From positions 54,178,521-54,242,520 of the forward strand of contig NC_037670.1 of NCBI RefSeq assembly GCF_003255815.1: a stretch of 64,000 nt of DNA. The letters run 5' to 3'. Positions 12,645 to 24,279 of this stretch are shown one piece after another; position 1 is the first letter of the stretch; the number at the start of each line of letters is the position of its first letter. The position numbers and the translations under genes are program-made. The DNA comes from Theropithecus gelada (Eukaryota; Chordata; Mammalia; Primates; Cercopithecidae). Under the pieces are notes generated by a model, which was not told the DNA's origin, ran no database searches, and worked only from the letters and a program-made list of their open reading frames with translations.

Positions 12645-13543
12645 CCCCGTCAGGAGCCTCTTGGGCAGCGTGCCCTCCCCCTCCTCACACATCCAGCTTC
12701 CATCCCCCAAGATGGAGGGGCCGGCTCAGAGGAGACACGTGCCACTGAGACAGCTGTTGCTGTTAAAGAGATTTTACTTCAGATATTTGTCAAAATGTTA
12801 AGAGCGGGGTCACTCTGACGGATGACAATAAATGTCATCTTTACTTTTTCCACGTTTGCCAGGTAGTTTTCACCAACACTTTATCTTGAAAATATTCAAA
12901 CTTAAAGAGAATCTAAAAGGCTAAAATAATGAAAAGCCACAGAACACTTTGTCTAGAGGAGGGTTCTCTACTGGGGTGATTTTGTCCCCCAGGGGATATC
13001 TGGCAATGTCTAGGGCACTTTTGACTGTCATATGGAGGGTAGGGGTGCCATTGGTATGTTGTGGGTAGAGGCAGGGCTGCTACTGAGCGTCCTACAATGA
13101 GCAGGGCAGTCCCGCACCAGCCCCATAATGCCAGCAGTGCCAAGCATGGGGCACACTGAGCTGGAGTCCTCAGTTGCTAACAGTCTGCACGTTTGCTCCC
13201 CTCGCTCTCAGCAGGAGTCTATGCTTCTTTCCACAAAACACCCCAGTTGTATTTTCACGTTCATTTAAACGTGTACTGAGGTGCCTGGCACCTGCAAAGC
13301 ATTGGCTTAAAACCAACAAGATATCCAGAACTTCCTGGCAGCCAAGGGAGGCTGGAGCTGGAGCTGCACTGAAGCCCAGATGACAGCTTGTGTCACCGCT
13401 GCCCGGAAGCCTCCCTGGTTTGGAATCTCTGGATGTAAAGTGGGTCACACAAGTGTCACGCTACTTCAGACTCCCAGATTGGGATGGCCTTAAACGCGGA
13501 CTTCCCGAATTTGAAACTATTAGTACATACGCAGATTTGGTTT
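12645..13543. other. No gene seen
   Basis: Unassigned sequence between the minisatellite and the Alu cluster. The segment at about 12900-13160 resembles an old MIR/MER-type interspersed repeat in wording ('ctggggtgattttgtccccc'), but I cannot name it. Confidence 0.35.
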
Positions 13544-14147
13544 TTGGCTGGGCACAGTGGCTTTTACACCTCTAATCCCAGCACTTTGGGAGGCCAAGGT
13601 GGGATGATCGCTGAAGGGCAACATAGTGAGACCTCATCTCTACAAAATCATTTAAAAATTAGCCAGGTAGGCCGGGCACGGTGGCTCAAGCCTGTAATCC
13701 CAGCACTTTGGGAGGCCGAGATGGGCAGATCACGAGGTCAGGAGATCAAGACCATCCTGGTTACCAGGGTGAAACCCCATCTCCACTAAAAATACAATAA
13801 AAATTAGCCGGGCGTGGTGGTGGGCGTCTGTAGTCCCAGCTACTCAGGAGGCTGAGGCAGGAGAATGGCGTAAATCCGGGAGGTGGAGCTTGCAGTGAGC
13901 TGAGATCCGGCCACTGCACTCCAGCCTGGGCGACAGAGCCAGACTCCGTCTCAAAAAAAAAAAAAAAATTATCCAGGTATGGTGGCATGGCTGTGGTCCC
14001 AGCTACTCAGGGGGCTGAGGTGGGGGGATCACCTGAGCCTGAGATGTTGATGCTGCAGTGAGCCATGATTATGCCACTGCACTCCAGCTTGGGCAACAGA
14101 ATAAGACTCTGTCTCTGAAAAACAAACAAACAAACAAACAAACAAAA
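13544..14147 (+). mobile_element. Older Alu split by a younger Alu, with (CAAA)n tail
   Basis: The outer element runs 13544-13669 and resumes at about 13980-14118, ending in a CAAA microsatellite tail to 14147. The inner, younger Alu occupies 13670-13966. The two outer parts are complementary pieces of one Alu. Confidence 0.9.
13670..13966 (+). mobile_element. Young Alu (Y/S-like) inserted in an Alu
   Basis: Complete Alu from 'ggccgggcacggtggctcaa' to its A-tail. A 13-bp target-site duplication flanks it: aattagccaggta at 13657-13669 and aattatccaggta at 13967-13979, with one mismatch. Confidence 0.95.
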
Positions 14148-14318
14148 CGTGGTTTTGAGACCTTTGGATGTGGGAGTTCTTCTTGCAGGCCAGATGTCAG
14201 ACCCTTGCCTGAGACGGCGGTGGGGACACCAAGGAGATGGTGGAATCTCACTCCCACAGGCTCACCCCCAATCTGGCCCACGATGCAATGTGACTACAGA
14301 GAAGTGGGACATACTTAC

Positions 14319-14432
14319 TTTAGGTACTGATGATATGCATGCGCATTCTTCCCACAAACAGCATGAATGTTGACCAACTCCAGCGTAATGAGTAACAGGA
14401 TCAGGCTGAGCACAGGGGACAGTAGTCTGATA
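14319..14432 (-). CDS. Exon C of an unrecognised minus-strand gene (hydrophobic segment)
   Basis: The acceptor gtttttag|TATCAG and donor CTAAA|gtaagt bound a 114-bp exon. In phase with its neighbours it reads IRLLSPVLSLILLLITLEL, which would suit a transmembrane helix. It then continues VNIHAVCGKNAHAYHQYLK, a more polar stretch. The codon across the left junction is AG|T (Ser) and across the right junction AA|G (Lys), both consistent with open reading. This supports a spliced membrane-protein gene or a recent unprocessed copy of one. No family recognised. Confidence 0.6.
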
Positions 14433-14499
14433 CTAAAAACAGATGAAAGTAAATTCAAATGTGAGGAACGTTGGTATTTTCCACCTTTATCAGGAAAAA

Positions 14500-16090
14500 G
14501 ATGCTTCACCTAATCAACATCCTTAAGTTCCAACTTCTCAAAAAAGAATTTGCCTAATCCTCAGAGCCCAGTGCCTGCTTCCAGCACCCAGGCCCGTGGC
14601 TGGCGGGAGTGCCCAGTATAGCCCTTGCTCCTGGCCCATCCTGCACATCCACATTCCTTGCTCTCAGTCATCATCTGAGGTGTCTGGTCTATGTCAGGGC
14701 TGCCAGGGGCTCTGCATGCTCATGGGGCACCAGGCAGGCCCAGTCTGCGCCCAGCAGCCCCCCTGCTCCCTGCCCTCTGACATCTAGGGAGGAACTCTCA
14801 CCAGAGGAAAACAAATGGCCTCAATATGAAAGCGGGTTCAATGCCACCAAATTAAAGAAATCTCAACTAAATTAAGATCTTATTTTTCCCATGAAACTAG
14901 TTGAGACATTTAAAAATATTCTGGTTTTGGAGAGTGGTGATAAGAGAATGACCTTGCCTTATAAACTGCTGATAAGAGTGTAAATTGAGTAGCACCTTTC
15001 TGGAGGGGAATCCAGCGATATCTATTTAAAGCTTTAAAAACACAGATACCACTCAACCCAAAAGTTCTAGAAACGTATCCAAAATGGTCATTTTAAAAGG
15101 CTGTAGCACATTCTAAAATATACACTGTAAGTGAAGAAACCATAATGCTGTTAATCTGCTATTAACTTAATCTGTTGTTATATTTTAAATCCAAATCAAT
15201 TTAATCTGCTGTTATACTTTAAATCCAAATATTCATTTAGGTAGATAGAACCCACATTTCCGTATGCCCAAATTACAAACACTATTTAAAATAGTATGTA
15301 CTATAACTTTCTATGAAAATCAGCATGGGGAGTCCTCACAGTCCTCAGATAACATCATTTCATTCAACACTGTTTCGTCACAGCATCAGTGAGAAAAGAA
15401 ATCGATATCCCGCGAGGGCCACGGTCTGTGTGGAGAAGCACGTTCTGCATGGGTTTTCTCCCATCCCCCAGTTTCCTCCCACATCCCAGAGCTGTGCACA
15501 TTAGGTGAACTGGCGCATCTCCATGGTCCCAGAGTGATCGTGGGTGTGTGACTGGCCCTGCGACGGAACCGCGTCCTGTCCAGGGTGGGTCCTGCCTTGT
15601 ACCCGGAGCTGCCGGGATAGGCTCCAGCCACCCACAACTCTGAACTGGAATAAGCAGGTTGGAAAATGAATGAATGAATGAATGAATGAATACAAATTAT
15701 AAGACCTTGTAAAGTCTACCAACATCATACAAGTGCTCGACAGTGCGTGCCACGTACAAAAGTGCTCAGTGACCCACACGTTTGTTCCTGTTGGTGCTGG
15801 AGCTGTGGGTGGGGGGAAGGGGGTAGGCCTGGGGAGGTCTCGCTCTGCAAACATTTATTGCCTCACTTAACCACCACTGGACTGCCGGACTGCCGTCACT
15901 CACTGCCTCGCCAAACACTGAGTAGTTCTCACTTGTTTTTATTCATCTTTCTTAAATGTCCATAGAGCTCATATGTACCTCAATGTTTAGCATTGTAAGT
16001 GTTTTGGGTCTTTCTTTAGAAGTTTGGTAATATTTTTATGACCAGAAACACGCTGTGGGAACTTAACTTTTGTTTCCATCGTGCAAGAAA
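14500..16090. other. No gene seen; (GAAT)n microsatellite at 15662-15690
   Basis: Unassigned sequence between exon C and the LTR. A perfect (GAAT)n/(AATG)n tract of about seven units lies at 15662-15690. The segment at about 14880-15320 reads like old AT-rich repeat. Confidence 0.4.
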
Positions 16091-16778
16091 AATAAATCTC
16101 AGGACCCCAAACTCACTAAGCCAAAGGGAAAAGTCAAGCTGGGAACTGCCTCAGGCAAACCTGCCTCCCATTTTATTCCTAAATAAGGTGGCTACGAAGA
16201 GAAAAAAGCTACATACAGACCTCCCTCACAGTTTGTCCACAAGGAAATTCCTCGTGGGCCTCAAGATCTCTACCCGGAAAGACTTCTGCTCAATTTCACC
16301 CTGGCAATGCAGTTGCCAGCTGATCTTCCCAGGGGTGGGACAGGGCGTCATCCCTCAGCTCACCTGGGACAAATACCTATGTGATTGCTTCCTCTGCCCT
16401 GTGTAAAATGCAGCTTCACTGAGCCACACTAAGGTGTAAATGACTATTCCTCTACCCCCAACTCACAAGTCAATTGTGTATTCACCGAAAGGCTCATCAA
16501 AGACTCAAAACAATGCAATCCTTTGTCTCTTGTCCACCTAGAACCTGGAGGGCCCCCACCTTTGTGTTTTCCCACCTTTCCAGATGGAACCAATGTACAC
16601 CTTACACCTACTGACTGATGTCTTATGTCTCCTTAAAATGTATAAAAGCAAGCTGCACCCCAACTACCTGGGGCAGATGCCATCAGGACCTCCTGAGGCT
16701 GTCACAGCACGTCCTTAACCCTGGGAAAGTAAACTTTCTAAACGGATTGAGACCTGTCTCAGGTACTTTGGGTTCACA
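16090..16778 (+). mobile_element. Solo LTR (MER21-like wording; copy 1 of a family seen three times here)
   Basis: The sequence contains the shared features of the family: 'ccaaactcactaag', 'gggaaaagtcaagctgggaa', a TATA-like 'aaaatgtataaaagc' near 16637, and a terminal segment with AGTAAACTTTCTAA. It ends in TTCACA at 16778. The same words recur at 30764-31672 (+) and 59843-60435 (minus). The 5' end is poorly defined. Naming it MER21-like is from memory. Confidence 0.7.
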
Positions 16779-16929
16779 CTATCAATTGTGAACTCCAAGT
16801 GTATCAACACCTGTCGATGGGGTTCAGTGAGGGGCCTACTGTGTGTGTCTGAAAGTGGGGACTAGAACTGCATCTGTGACAACTTCCTGCCCCACAGTGC
16901 CCCTCCAAAACAGGAAAGTGAGCACGCAC

Positions 16930-17088
16930 CTACTCCACATACGCAGGTAGTTCTGCCGCTGGCGAGACCGCAGCGTCCTCTCCACCCACTGCCTGTGTCT
17001 CAGTTCCGACTCAACGGTGACCTGGTCAGACACGCGGTGGCACTGCTTGCCGATGCTTCGGAGCACAACCAGCACTTCCAGCACAATC
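16930..17088 (-). CDS. Exon B of an unrecognised minus-strand gene (basic segment)
   Basis: The acceptor ctgccccag|GATTG and donor GTAG|gtgcgt bound 159 bp. In phase it begins IVLEVLVVLRSIGKQCHRVS and ends RSRQRQNYLRMWS, a very Arg-rich, probably cytosolic segment placed just before the hydrophobic stretch of the next exon. Phases are 2 in and 2 out, so exons B, C and D join without a stop for about 146 codons. That is much longer than chance across two introns. Confidence 0.6.
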
Positions 17089-17538
17089 CTGGGGCAGAAC
17101 AGGGTAGGAACGGGTGTGCTGCAGAGCTCACGGAGCAGCTGGGGCCACCCGCAAACAGAGCCAGACTTGGAGCAGGCATCATGATCCTCATCTGTACCTC
17201 ACTCTCCTTCTGCACCTGCAAGACTGCAGCTTTCTGGGAGCCAGGGCTAGCTGCGTATCACTGGTGGGTCTGCAGAGACAACCGTGACATGCGGCAAGTG
17301 TTAACTAAATACACTGAATTGTGGCAAACAGAATGTGACATTCACAGCCTCGTCAGATGTGCCAAGCTTGCAGAGAGATAGTCAAAACTGATCTCATAAT
17401 TCCTCTTGGAGCAGTAACAGTGGGATTCTAAGACTACTACCAAGTTTATAAAATTGAAAACATAGAAAATGTCTAAGTTTGCTATGCTAATCTGCAGAAT
17501 CAATGTTTCAACAGTTGTCAGGATATCCTGGAACTTAC

Positions 17539-17666
17539 ATCTCAGTAGGAAGACGATCCAAGTCCTTTAAAACACAATGATTCTCAGGCATATATGGTGA
17601 TACAGATCATTCGTCATTTTTGTAATTAAAGAGTGGCAGGCATTTGTTTCAGAATTATCTTCTAAT
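17539..17666 (-). pseudogene. Exon A of the same minus-strand gene, with an apparent frameshift
   Basis: The acceptor atttttcag|ATTAG and donor GAGAT|gtaagt bound 128 bp. The first part reads LEDNSETNACHSLITKMTND in one frame. The last part reads MPENHCVLKDLDRLPTEM in another and joins exon B in phase (AT|G). Two good half-frames separated by a shift near the middle suggest a 1-bp indel, either a real lesion or an assembly error. If real, the locus is a pseudogene. Confidence 0.45.
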
Positions 17667-17910
17667 CTGAAAAATAGAAAATATTTAAAGATACGTGACA
17701 ATTAAAATGCCCACATTAGTGCCTATGCACAATAATGTTTAATGGTTCACTGAGCAGCAACCTGACTGTGAATCTTAGTTTCCCCAAATATAAAATGTAA
17801 AAAGCCACCATCACGAGACAGTGGAGAAAGAAACGATGCCCTATGCCAAAAGCAAAGTCCAATGATGACGAGACGATGAACCACCTGCGTATTCCTTCTG
17901 CTGAACAAGT

Positions 17911-18333
17911 ATGTCTGCTGTTGTCTATGATTCCAGAACGTATGCCTCCATCCCCACTTCTCTCCTAAGCTTCAGACCCATCTTTCTTCCTATCTACTCA
18001 GTAGTTCTCATGGACGCCATTGTCTACCCACAAAACCTGTCTCTCGTTCCATATTCAGTCTCCACCAGGGCCCCAGGCCAGCTGGAAGATCGCATTCAGC
18101 ATGACTTGCAGGTCCTCACAGCCACCAAGGCCCAGAAATTCCTCCTTCCCCTTTTATCTTCCAACAGCCTCGCTAAAGAAGAAATGCTGCTGAAACTAAC
18201 AGTACCAGATAAGCTTGAGGTCAGCCAGGCCCCAGGATGCCACGTACCTGACTGCTTCTCAAGTGAGTTCTTCGGGGAAAGGCAGCAGAGCCTAAACCCT
18301 GATACTCTCCTCACAGCTCAGCACCTGGGATGA
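17911..18333 (+). other. 140-codon open frame, probably not a gene
   Basis: An uninterrupted + frame with no recognisable domain, no signal peptide and no paralogue in the window. It lies antisense to the intron region of the minus-strand exon set. Codon usage is unremarkable. I list it only because it is one of the longer non-repeat frames in the left third. Confidence 0.15.
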
Positions 18334-20066
18334 AATGTTTTATTGCTTTTGTAGATTTCACGGTAACTTCCTAGAAAATCTGTTTTAGATTGTTATGGAT
18401 GTTACATCATTCTCTAGAAAATACGTATCTATAAAATTATTACAAATTCTAAACATTTTAAAACCAGAGGGTGGGTGTCAGTTCTTCAGTACATTCACAT
18501 GGGGGAAGTCTGGCGAGACTACCAGGGGATTGGTAGGGAGTGAACGTCTGGGGTGGCTATGACCATGTCCACAGGTTCTTTTGACACCTGCCATTGAGAG
18601 GGAGGACCCCAGCAAATCTGCACGAGCTCTGGCGACAGGCCTGGAACAAACAGAACTCAGCAGGTGTGAAGATGCTGCACCATTCTTATGCGCCATTGAC
18701 ATGGTTATCCAAAGCCATGTCAGAGGCGCACGTGCCTCTCCAGTTCAGGCCGTGCTTGGGGTGCAGCCGCTGTCACCTTGGGACTGTCCCTGCAGTACCC
18801 CCATGAGGCCTCCGGCCAACTTCCAGTCTTCTTAGATGGGACACCCACAAAGCCCTGGGGGACCGCAGCTGTCCACCCCCAGGCCAGGCCACAGGACAGA
18901 TCCCTCGGCAGATGCTCCCCATTTCTAACCCACTAGCATATGAGCAAGTCAAACGGTGGCTGCTGGCACCACGGAGTGTGAGTGATCTCAACAGCAGGAA
19001 TAACCGAAGCCCAGGATGCAAAGCTGCCTGAATACGTGTGAGATGCCAGGAGGGGGACAGGAAGTGGTAAGGACCCAAATAGCCACCGTGGGGCACGGGA
19101 GAGGATGGTCTGGAGCCTCAGCAACTCTGGTTGGAAGACAAAGGCTGCCTTCTTGAAGCTCCTCTTCCTTCCTAAATCTTCCCTCCTCCCTACCTGCCCA
19201 CCTCTACCTTCCTAAGGGCTTGCGCTTGGAAAGCACGGCAGTCCCCACTGGTAAAGCTGGTGTGCAGCGCCAACGGGGAATGGCATCCGACCAGTGCAGC
19301 CCGATCCTCTGCCTCCAAACCACACCTCCAGGAGGCTGTTTTCCCAACTTCACTGCTGACAACCCCCTTCTGACAGTACTTTCCTTAAGGCATTCTCAAG
19401 GAGGCCTCCGACTTCTCAAGGCACCGTTTCTTTAAAGTGTCTTTGCAAATCTCTTCTGACTCGCTGTGTGTTGATTTTACAGCTTCCTTTTAGAGGTGGT
19501 CTCATTTATGAATTTTCACCTGCACAGCTGTCACGATGCTTATATTCTTGGGGACTGTCTCTTTCATCCCCTTGCACTATCCTTGTATCCTCCTGTATGT
19601 AGAATAAAGCACCCTCGCTGATTGCCAAATTGGAACTTCCTGGCAGAAATGCTTAAGTTGTTTGTTTCAGTAAGTTAACAAAAGCTAGTCCGTGCAGGAG
19701 AAGAAAAACTGACGTTACTCACCACTGACAAATAAAAACTGCTCCTAGCTCTGCGTTACTGCCGACTGCAAGAAAAGCCTGCCAGGGGATTGAGCAAAAA
19801 CACTTCCCAGCACTCATCCATTTAACACCAAAAACCTCAGTGTCGTCAGCGCTGCATTACTTTCAACTGCTAGACACGGAACTTGAGGCCCAGAAGACTG
19901 AGCAACCAGGCCAGGGCCACAGCAAGCACCACGCTGGCTAGAAAGCTGGATCTGCCCAACTCAAAGTCTGACTCAGCAGGCAAACTGCACCCTTCCAGCA
20001 TCTCTGCAAAAGACAGGTGGTTTCAGTGGTGTACACACCCCTCCCAGCACCCTGCGTTCCACATAC

Positions 20067-20150
20067 CTGTTTTTTAGGGTGAAAAACCGGATGGCAGCGA
20101 GAACTATAGCCTTCTGCAAGACTAATCAACAATTCTACTGCTGCTTTTTC
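20067..20150 (-). CDS. Exon Z, possible upstream exon of the minus-strand gene
   Basis: The acceptor ttccctaaactag|GAAAA and donor AACAG|gtatgt bound an 84-bp, 28-codon exon reading EKAAVELLISLAEGYSSRCH and ending VFHPKKQ. Both splice sites are good and the frame is open throughout. Its phase (0) does not match exon A (needs 2), so at least one more exon must lie between, or the two are unrelated. Another small acceptor/donor pair with an in-frame stop occurs near 19,720-19,765. Confidence 0.45.
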
Positions 20151-20689
20151 CTAGTTTAGGGAAAACAGTGGTTACTATCGTATTTGGGTAGGCTTTTTGT
20201 TTTCTTCTATTGAACTGTAGGCCAATTGGAGTCCCCATTTCTCATTATCTTTCTTCAAATAATTCTATGCAGCTGGAAAAGCAAATGCTGCATTAAAATA
20301 GGTTTGACATGGCAGGCAAATCACAACCAATAAAATGATTTTAAATGGAGGCCATTAACAATAATAGATCACAAACGCCACACCCACTCTCTGTGCACAA
20401 GACTGGAGATGAATAAGAAAAAAAAGATTCCAAACAATTGGAAATTTAGGAAATAGTTACTTAAACACTAAAAAACAATACAACCAAAAAAAAATCACAT
20501 AATCATTTAATTGCTAAGCACATACATATTTTTAAAAGCATAAAAATTACGTTATCTGAAGCTGATATAACCACATAACTTAAAAATCCAAGTCAGTCAA
20601 CTGAAACCTATGAGAAACAAAGTCAGTGAATTGATAGTTGACAAATTAAAAAATCTGTAACTACCTACAATTCTTTTCTTTTCTTTCTT

Positions 20690-21003
20690 CTTCTTCTTTT
20701 TTTTTTTTTTTTTTTGAGACCGAGTCTTACTCTTTTTGCCCAGGCTGGAGTGCACTGGTGCGAACTCGGCTCACTGCAACCTCTGCCTCCCAGGTTCAAG
20801 TGATTCTCCAGCCTCAGCCTCCTGAGTAGCTGGGATTACAGGCACCCACCACCACGCCTGGCTATTTTTTTTTTTGTATTTTTGTTAGAGATGGGGTTTC
20901 TCTCTAATAAAAATGCTGGTCTCGAACTCCTGACCTCAGTTGAACCACCTGCCTCGGCCTCCCAAAGTGCTGGGATTACAGGTGTTAGCCACTGTACCCG
21001 GCC
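20690..21003 (-). mobile_element. Alu element, antisense
   Basis: T-rich head (poly-T 20698-20715), then 'gagaccgagtcttactcttt', ending '...actgtacccggcc'. A full-length dimeric element in reverse orientation. Confidence 0.95.
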
Positions 21004-21198
21004 CACTACCTACAATTGTTAAAAGCACAAAACAAACAACTCAAGTAGCTAGATGTTAACTACGGAAGAAATGTGCTGGCTTTCCCTTCACTCAGATGTG
21101 TGAGAGCCTGGAGTGCACCAGGGAGTGTGCTGGGCGGAACACGGGAGGCACACACATGTGCCTGCATGGGTGATGTCCCCACAGAGCAGACCCACACA

Positions 21199-21294
21199 CA
21201 GCATATGTGTGCCATTGCAGAGCAGTGTATGTATCCCACCGCGGAGCGGCGTACATATCCCACTGCAGAGCAGCGTATGTGTGCCACTGCAGAG
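21199..21294 (+). repeat. 24-bp tandem repeat, 4 copies
   Basis: Four tandem units of 24 bp of the form cagcgtatgtgtgccactgcagag. The repeat keeps an open frame on both strands because 24 is a multiple of three, which produces overlapping 70-90 codon frames. It is a minisatellite-scale duplication, not evidence of coding. Confidence 0.9.
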
Positions 21295-21514
21295 CACCTG
21301 GCTTCTGTTCCAAGATGTGAACCCACCCGAGGGCTTCTGAGGAGAGGATGACATGTTGGGAAAGGATCAGTCTGGCTGCTGTGTTATGACAAGGGGAAGG
21401 GCTCGCAGAAGTCGGTGGGCAGACCAGTCAGTGCCAGCGACATTCCGGGGAGGGACCAAGGCGTTATGACCGGGTGGTGGCACAGGAGGAACAGGGAGAA
21501 GTAGATGTGGAACA

Positions 21515-21803
21515 TATTTCTTTTTTTTCTTTTTCTTTTTTTGAGACGGAGGCTTGCTCTGTCATTCAGGCTGGAGGGCAGTGGCACAATCTCGGCTCAC
21601 TATAACATCTGCCTTCCATGTTCAAGCTATTCTCAGGATTACAGGCGCCCACCACCACGTCCGGCTAATTTTTGTATTTTTATTAGAGACAGGGTTTCAC
21701 CATGTTGGCCAGGCTGGTCTAGAACTTCTGACCTCGGGTGATCCTCCCGCCTTGACCTCCCAAAGTGCTAGGATTACAGGCGTGAGCCACCGTGCCCAGA
21801 CTG
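21515..21803 (-). mobile_element. Alu element, antisense
   Basis: Begins with a T/C-rich tail (ttttctttttctttttttgag) and ends '...gtgagccaccgtgcccag'. Its left/right monomer junction is slightly deleted. Confidence 0.93.
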
Positions 21804-22172
21804 AGGAACATAGTTCTAAGACCTGTTCCAAGGACGGAGTATGAAGAGAGGAGAGGAATCTGAGGCTTCCAGCCTGGGCAGCCACCTGGGAGGCTGGAGG
21901 TGCCGCGTAGATGGAAGGACTTGAAGAATGAAGATGGGGAGACACTGTGTCCCTGAATAAGCTTCAATATTGTGAAAAATGTCAATTATCCCTAACTCAA
22001 TCCATGAGGTGCTCTTATTTGTTTTTTGGGTTTTATGTTTGTCCAAGTTTACACAGAATAATAACTATTAATTTTTTTTTTTTAAAGTAAAGCTAGACTC
22101 TGTACCTTACTCTCAAGATGAAATAAATTCCAGTTGGATCAAAGGATGTAAATGGAAAATAAAGAAAAAATA

Positions 22173-22505
22173 GGTAGGGCGTGGTGGCTCATGCCTGTAA
22201 TCCCAGCACTATGGGAGGCTGAGGTGGGTGGATCACAAGGTCAGGAGTTCAAGACCAGTCCGGCCAACATGATGAAACCTCGCCTTTATTAAAAATACAA
22301 AAAAACTAGCTGGGCGTGGTGGTGGGCACCTGTAATCCCAGCTACTCAGGAGGCTGAGGCAGAGAACTGCTCAAACCCAGGAGGCAGAGGTCGCAGGGAG
22401 CTGAGATCGCGCCACTGCACTCCAGCCTGGACGACAGAGCGAGACTTTGTCTCAAAAAAAAAAAAAAAAAAAGAAAGAAAGGAAGAAAGAAAGAAAGAAA
22501 AAATA
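22173..22505 (+). mobile_element. Alu element with (GAAA)n tail
   Basis: Runs from 'taggtagggcgtggtggctc' to 'gactttgtctcaaaaaa', followed by an A-rich/GAAA microsatellite. Confidence 0.95.
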
Positions 22506-22766
22506 GAAGTACCAGAGAAAATGTATACATATATTTTGAATTTTGAAAAGTGAAGATTCTTTTCAGAATGACTCCAAATGTGAAGCCAAAGAAAAAAAAA
22601 ATCAAAACCTGTGAACAAATAACAAAGCAATATGTGCACAAATAAGGCTAATGAACCAGTGGGAAAAATAAAACTGAAATAAATGGAGAAAATACATTAA
22701 TAGGCAGTTAATGAAGTAATTATAAACACCTAGTAAATATTTAAAAAATGAAAATAAAAACACAGT

Positions 22767-22950
22767 CTTGACTGGATATGATGGCACGCGCCTGTGGTCC
22801 CAGCTACTCGGGAGGCTGAGGTAAGAGGATGGCTTGAGCCCAGGAGGTCGAGGCTGCCATGAGCCATGACTGCACCACTCTACTCCAGCCTGGGTGACAG
22901 AGCGAGACCCTCTCTCATAAAAAAGAATTAAATAAATAAATAAAATAAAA
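22767..22950 (+). mobile_element. Alu right-monomer fragment with (AAAT)n tail
   Basis: Starts 'ttgactggatatgatggcac', includes 'tactccagcctgggtgacag' and ends in an AAAT/TAAA repeat. The left half is missing. Confidence 0.9.
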
Positions 22951-24275
22951 GTATTTTAAAAACCTTTATTGATATCTTTTGTCTTAGAACTTTACTTTTT
23001 AAGAGTATTTACATAAGTGCCCAAATGAACAAAGATATTCATTTCAGCATAATAATTAGGAATTTTCTACATCAGGAACATTACAACTCATCCATCAATG
23101 AAGGACTGCTTAGGAAAAAAAATAACATATTGATAAAATGGAACATCAAACAGCTGACAAAAAGAATAAGGCAGAACAAAGATGCCAAAAACACTGTTAA
23201 TGAAAAATGCTAGCTATAAAACACAACGGACCTTCCTACGAACTCACTTTGGTACACTCATAGCAAAAATGTGGTAGCAACACTACCTAATGATTAACAG
23301 TAGTTATTTCTGGGAGACGGAATTCCTGAAGGTTGTTACTTTTCACATTAATTTTTCTATTTCTAGTAATTTTGTTTGAACATTTAAACAATTTTTAAAA
23401 TAATTGTCACATGCATAATCTGAAAAGAAGATTAAAATGTCAAGAACAAATGTTCTAACCTAAATTATTTACTTTGAAATAATAAAAGAATTGGTTTATT
23501 GATGATGCAAATATCCTATCCCATCGATGTAGCAAACATCTGTGAAAATTTCCTAATATTTGGTTAATCCTGTTTTATAATTTGCTCTTTCATTTTTCAA
23601 TACTCAGCTGCTGTTACATACAAAAGCAAATGTGTTTTTAAGAAACAAGTTATTATTTTAGCTGAGATTCATATTGATTGATCTGTGATAGAGAATATAA
23701 ACTTATGTGTAATCCAATCACTTTTTTTTCTGATGGAGGATACTGTAACTCAGATATACTAAAAGATGATTAATAGTTAATTGCATTTGAAAAATAAACT
23801 ATATTTTTCATAGCTGAATGAATTAATCTAATTAATGATTTTCTTCCCTATAAATTACCTTAAAAACTGATAGTAGACCTTCATCAACGAATTTGAGTAA
23901 CAGTACAACAGAAAATGCAAGCAACTGATTAGTTGTTTCTTTTGAAAATTCGTGTAAGTTGATCTCCCTGTAGCTTAAATGATCTCTTATGCGGGGACCC
24001 TCCTAATGGTTCAGAAATTCCGAGAAATTCCTTTCAGAAATTAAACAGAGAAAATATTTTATTAGTATCCGCAGCAGAGAGCTGTGCCTGGTGTTGCTAA
24101 CAGAAGGAAAGAGTGAATCCATCAAGTCCTTTGAAGCCCTGGGTGGGACCCTGCTGGGGACAGCTGTTCTCCTACACCCACGGGACAGAAAAGGGAGCTG
24201 GAGAGACTGTGGGGAAGGCAGAGCTGCCCAGGTGGTACTGCAGTCTCATCAAATTCCAGTCTTTCTTGTTTTCAC
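22951..24275. other. AT-rich stretch, no gene seen
   Basis: Strongly AT-rich sequence with many stops on all frames. No repeat family identified. It ends at the left edge of the minisatellite array. Confidence 0.5.
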
Positions 24276-24279
24276 AAGG

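Noticed and set aside
22342..22641. Frames of 97-99 codons on the minus strand with LSSRLECSGAISA-type residues
   Set aside because: Typical translation of an Alu in antisense; the same residues recur at every Alu in the window.
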